DNA of 8,139 bases from Elusimicrobia bacterium RIFCSPLOWO2_01_FULL_64_13. Lineage in GTDB: Bacteria; Elusimicrobiota; Elusimicrobia; 2-02-FULL-39-32. Of this stretch, positions 5,672-8,139 are shown in pieces. Below the pieces are notes generated by a model. The model was not told the origin of the DNA, did no database searches, and worked only from the letters and a program-made list of their open reading frames with translations. The stretch is from positions 504 through 8,642 of the forward strand of contig MGUT01000031.1 of NCBI GenBank assembly GCA_001800095.1. The letters run 5' to 3'. A program made the translations under genes and the position numbers. Position 1 is the stretch's first letter, and every line of letters starts with the position of its first letter.

Positions 5672-5679
5672 GGTATAAT
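5671..5679 (+). promoter_or_regulatory. Extended -10 promoter of alaS
   Basis: TGG followed by TATAAT (5674-5679) is a perfect extended -10 element. No -35 is possible at normal spacing because that position falls in the terminator stem (GGCGCC at 5651-5656). Transcription would start at about 5686-5688, at or within 2 nt of the alaS ATG, so the mRNA is probably leaderless. The first T of the element is the last T of the terminator tract. Confidence 0.7.
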
Positions 5680-5687
5680 CCTCCGAT

Positions 5688-8139
5688 ATGAACACGAACC
5701 ATATCCGCGGGGAATTCCTCGCGGCTTTCCGCTCCCTGGGTCACGAGGTCGTCCCGTCCGATTCCCTCGTTCCCTCGGGCGACCCGACCCTCCTCTTCAC
5801 CTCGGCGGGCATGGTCCGGTTCAAGAAGCACTTCCTGGGCCAGACCCGCCTGGAAAACCGGCGCGCGGCCAGCGCCCAGAAGTGCCTGCGGACCTCCGAC
5901 ATCGACCGGGTGGGCCTCACGGCGCGGCACCTGACCTTCTTCGAGATGCTCGGCAACTTCTCCTTCGGGGACTACTTCAAGGCCGAGGCCGTGCGCTGGG
6001 CCTGGGATTTCCTCACGAAGAATCTCGGATTGGATGAGAAGCGCTTGAGCGTGTCCGTCTTCCGCGAGGACGACGAGGCCTTCGCCCTGTGGAAGAAGAT
6101 CGTGCCGGAATCGAGGATCGTCCGCCTGGGGGAAGACTCGAACTTCTGGAGCATGGGAGAGACGGGCCCCTGCGGGCCCTGCTCCGAGATCCTGTACGAC
6201 TCGGGAGCGGCCTCCCCGGGACACGACTGCCCGGGGCCGGGATGCGACTGCGACCGGCATCTGGAGGTGTGGAACCTGGTCTTCACCCAGTTCGACAAGC
6301 GGCCGGACGGGTCCCTCGCCCCGCTCGCCCAGAAGAACATCGACACCGGCATGGGGCTGGAACGGTTGAGCATGGCGGCCAACGGGAAGGCGTCCGTCTT
6401 CGACATCGACCTCTTCGAGAACCTGTCCAAGGAGATCCGCTCCCTCGCCGGGCGGGACGCCCCGCCCCGGACCGCGCGCGTCGTCTCCGACCACATCCGC
6501 GCCGGGACGTTCCTGGTGTCGGACGGCATCCTGCCTTCGAACGAAGGCCGGGGCTACATCCTCCGCCGGCTGATCCGCCGGGCCCTGCGCGAAGGCTGGA
6601 CCCGGGGCGCCCGCGACCCCTTCCTGCACAAGCTCGTGGCCGTGGTCGCCCGGGACATGGGCGGGGCCTACCCGGAGCTCCGGGAGAGGGAGAAGAACAT
6701 CGAGTCCATCATCCTCACGGAGGAAAGGAACGCCATTGAATCCATCGCCGGCGGGACGGAGGCCCTGGCGGGCGAGATCAAGAAGCTCCTGGGCCGTTCC
6801 CCGGACGACGGTCCCCTCGGGCCGGTGCGGATCCCGGGCGGGCGCGTTTACATGATCTACGAGACCTACGGGCTCGACAAGGAGATCCAGAAGGAGACCG
6901 TCCGGGACTGGGGCGGGGAACTCCTCTTCTCCGAGCAGGATTACGAGTCGGCCAGGGACGGCGCGGTCCGGATCGCCCGGAAGGGCTGGAAGGGCTCGGG
7001 AGAAAAGGATTCCGGCCTGTACGCGGACATCTTAAAGGAAACCGGCCCCACGGCCTTCAAGGGTTACGAGACCCTTGAGACGGAAACGGAGGTCCTGGCC
7101 GTGCTGAAAAAAGGCGGGGATGGGCACGTCCGGTCCGGGTCCCTGGCGGCTCCGGAAGAAGGCGAGGTCATCCTGAAGGAGACCCCGTTCTACGCCGAAA
7201 GCGGCGGCCAGGCGGGCGACCGCGGGACCCTCCGCTCGGGCGGCGTGGAAGCCGAGGTGCTGGACACCCGCAGGCCCCATGAAGGGCTCACGGCGCACCG
7301 GGTCGCGGTCCGGAAAGGGACCCTGGCCCCGGGAGCGAAGGTCCTGGCGGCCGTGGACGGGGCCTTGAGGAGCCACACCATGCGCCACCATACCGCCACC
7401 CATCTCCTCCACGCCGCCCTCCGGCGCGAGCTCGGGAGCCAGGTGACCCAGGCCGGCTCCCTCGTCTCGCCGGACAAGCTCCGGTTCGACTTCACTTTCC
7501 CCCGCGCCCTGACGGGCGAAGACCTCTCCCGCGTCGAGACCGGCGTGAACCGGGCCGTCCTGTCCAACCGGCCCCGGGACCGCAGGGAGGTCCCCCTGGA
7601 CGAGGCCAGGAAGATCGGCGCGCTCGCCTTCTTCGGGGACAAGTACGGCGCCAAGGTGTTCGTGGTGGGCTACGGGGAGTTGAGCACGGAGGTCTGCGGC
7701 GGGACCCACTGCCTTTCCACGGGAGAGATCGGCTTTTTCAAGATCCTGTCCGAAAGCTCGGCCGCTTCCGGGGTCAGGCGCATCGAGGCCGTGGCCGGAG
7801 AGAAGGCCCTCGCCGCCGCCCGGGCCATGGAGTCCTCGGCGAGGAAAGTGGCGGAGAAGCTCCGCTGTTCCCCGGAGGAATGCCCGGAAAAATTGGAACG
7901 GCTCCTGCAGAAACAGGGCGAGCTCGAGCGCGAGGTCAGGGACCTGAAAAAGAAGGGCGCCCTCCCCTCTCCCGCTTCCCTGGGGAAAGAGGCGCGCGTC
8001 TTCAAAGGGGCCGGCGCCGCCGGACCCCTGAAGATCCTCGCCAAGGAGGTCGGGGCCATGGACCCGGACACCCTGCGCGAAGCGGCCGACGCCGCGCGCG
8101 AATCCCTGGGTTCGGGCATCGTGCTCCTGGCCTCGGCGG
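5688..8139 (+). CDS. alaS: Alanyl-tRNA synthetase (3' end outside window)
   Basis: A class II synthetase that attaches alanine to tRNA-Ala in the cytoplasm; 817 residues are present. AlaRS is usually about 870-880 residues, so only the end of the C-terminal domain is missing. Motif 1 is at about 18-50 (PTLLFTSAGMVRFKKHFLG). Motif 2 has Arg80 in RHLTFFEMLGNFSFGDYF. Motif 3 is GRGYILRRLIRRA from Gly287. The editing domain is intact, with the metal-binding pairs H568-x3-H572 (HTATH) and C670-x3-H674 (CGGTH), so mischarged Ser or Gly should be cleared. A Cys cluster (C181, C186, C188) just before RHLEVWNLVF suggests an extra zinc site of the kind seen in some bacterial AlaRS. The ATG at 5688 fits the family's N-terminus. 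It has no room for a Shine-Dalgarno after the TATAAT box, as in leaderless genes. It is transcribed separately from the upstream operon. Confidence 0.97.
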   Translation, partial: MNTNHIRGEFLAAFRSLGHEVVPSDSLVPSGDPTLLFTSAGMVRFKKHFLGQTRLENRRAASAQKCLRTSDIDRVGLTARHLTFFEMLGNFSFGDYFKAEAVRWAWDFLTKNLGLDEKRLSVSVFREDDEAFALWKKIVPESRIVRLGEDSNFWSMGETGPCGPCSEILYDSGAASPGHDCPGPGCDCDRHLEVWNLVFTQFDKRPDGSLAPLAQKNIDTGMGLERLSMAANGKASVFDIDLFENLSKEIRSLAGRDAPPRTARVVSDHIRAGTFLVSDGILPSNEGRGYILRRLIRRALREGWTRGARDPFLHKLVAVVARDMGGAYPELREREKNIESIILTEERNAIESIAGGTEALAGEIKKLLGRSPDDGPLGPVRIPGGRVYMIYETYGLDKEIQKETVRDWGGELLFSEQDYESARDGAVRIARKGWKGSGEKDSGLYADILKETGPTAFKGYETLETETEVLAVLKKGGDGHVRSGSLAAPEEGEVILKETPFYAESGGQAGDRGTLRSGGVEAEVLDTRRPHEGLTAHRVAVRKGTLAPGAKVLAAVDGALRSHTMRHHTATHLLHAALRRELGSQVTQAGSLVSPDKLRFDFTFPRALTGEDLSRVETGVNRAVLSNRPRDRREVPLDEARKIGALAFFGDKYGAKVFVVGYGELSTEVCGGTHCLSTGEIGFFKILSESSAASGVRRIEAVAGEKALAAARAMESSARKVAEKLRCSPEECPEKLERLLQKQGELEREVRDLKKKGALPSPASLGKEARVFKGAGAAGPLKILAKEVGAMDPDTLREAADAARESLGSGIVLLASA

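Noticed and set aside
5406..6629. Minus-strand open frame opposite the small Ig-like gene and alaS
   Set aside because: It crosses a terminator and promoter of the plus strand, lies antisense to AlaRS motifs, and has no family resemblance.
7032..7709. Minus-strand open frame opposite the alaS editing domain
   Set aside because: It is antisense to the conserved HTATH and CGGTH regions; its composition fits a GC-driven shadow frame.

Overview
The window is a bacterial chromosomal segment of high GC content (third codon positions are mostly G or C). It holds four protein-coding genes and one large regulatory intergenic region. I see no mobile element, tRNA, rRNA or CRISPR array. The organism cannot be fixed from the sequence alone. 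A Sec-secreted repeat-rich surface protein, a DUF4912/GH57 glucan gene pair and ordinary sigma-70-type promoters suggest an uncultured Gram-negative-like lineage; Elusimicrobiota or Omnitrophota are my tentative guess, and a deltaproteobacterial group is also possible.

Left part (1-1925, minus strand): a large secreted protein that runs off the left edge. It has a signal peptide, beta-rich repeats that look like propeller blades, and then a carboxypeptidase-regulatory-like Ig fold. Its gene diverges from the rest of the window.

Intergenic part (1926-2641): about 700 bases, distinctly more AT-rich than the genes. It carries a minus-strand promoter with a perfect -35, an extended -10 and an upstream A8GA8 tract. 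That promoter gives a long leader of about 380 nt which can fold just before the ribosome binding site. The region also holds two pairs of short direct repeats, a lone DnaA-box match, a GC-rich dyad, and a plus-strand promoter (TTGACA-N17-TATCTT) for the glucan operon.

Middle part (2642-5671, plus strand): a three-gene cassette. It encodes a DUF4912 protein with a C-terminal Ig-like domain, a GH57/DUF1957 alpha-glucan branching-type enzyme, and a small protein with a basic tail and an Ig-like domain. A strong rho-independent terminator ends it. I infer one transcription unit for storage-glucan metabolism, in which the two small proteins may act as detached glucan-binding partners of the GH57 enzyme.

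Right part (5671-8139, plus strand): alaS, alanyl-tRNA synthetase, cut by the right edge. Its extended -10 element begins on the last T of the preceding terminator and lies 8 nt from the ATG, so its mRNA is probably leaderless.
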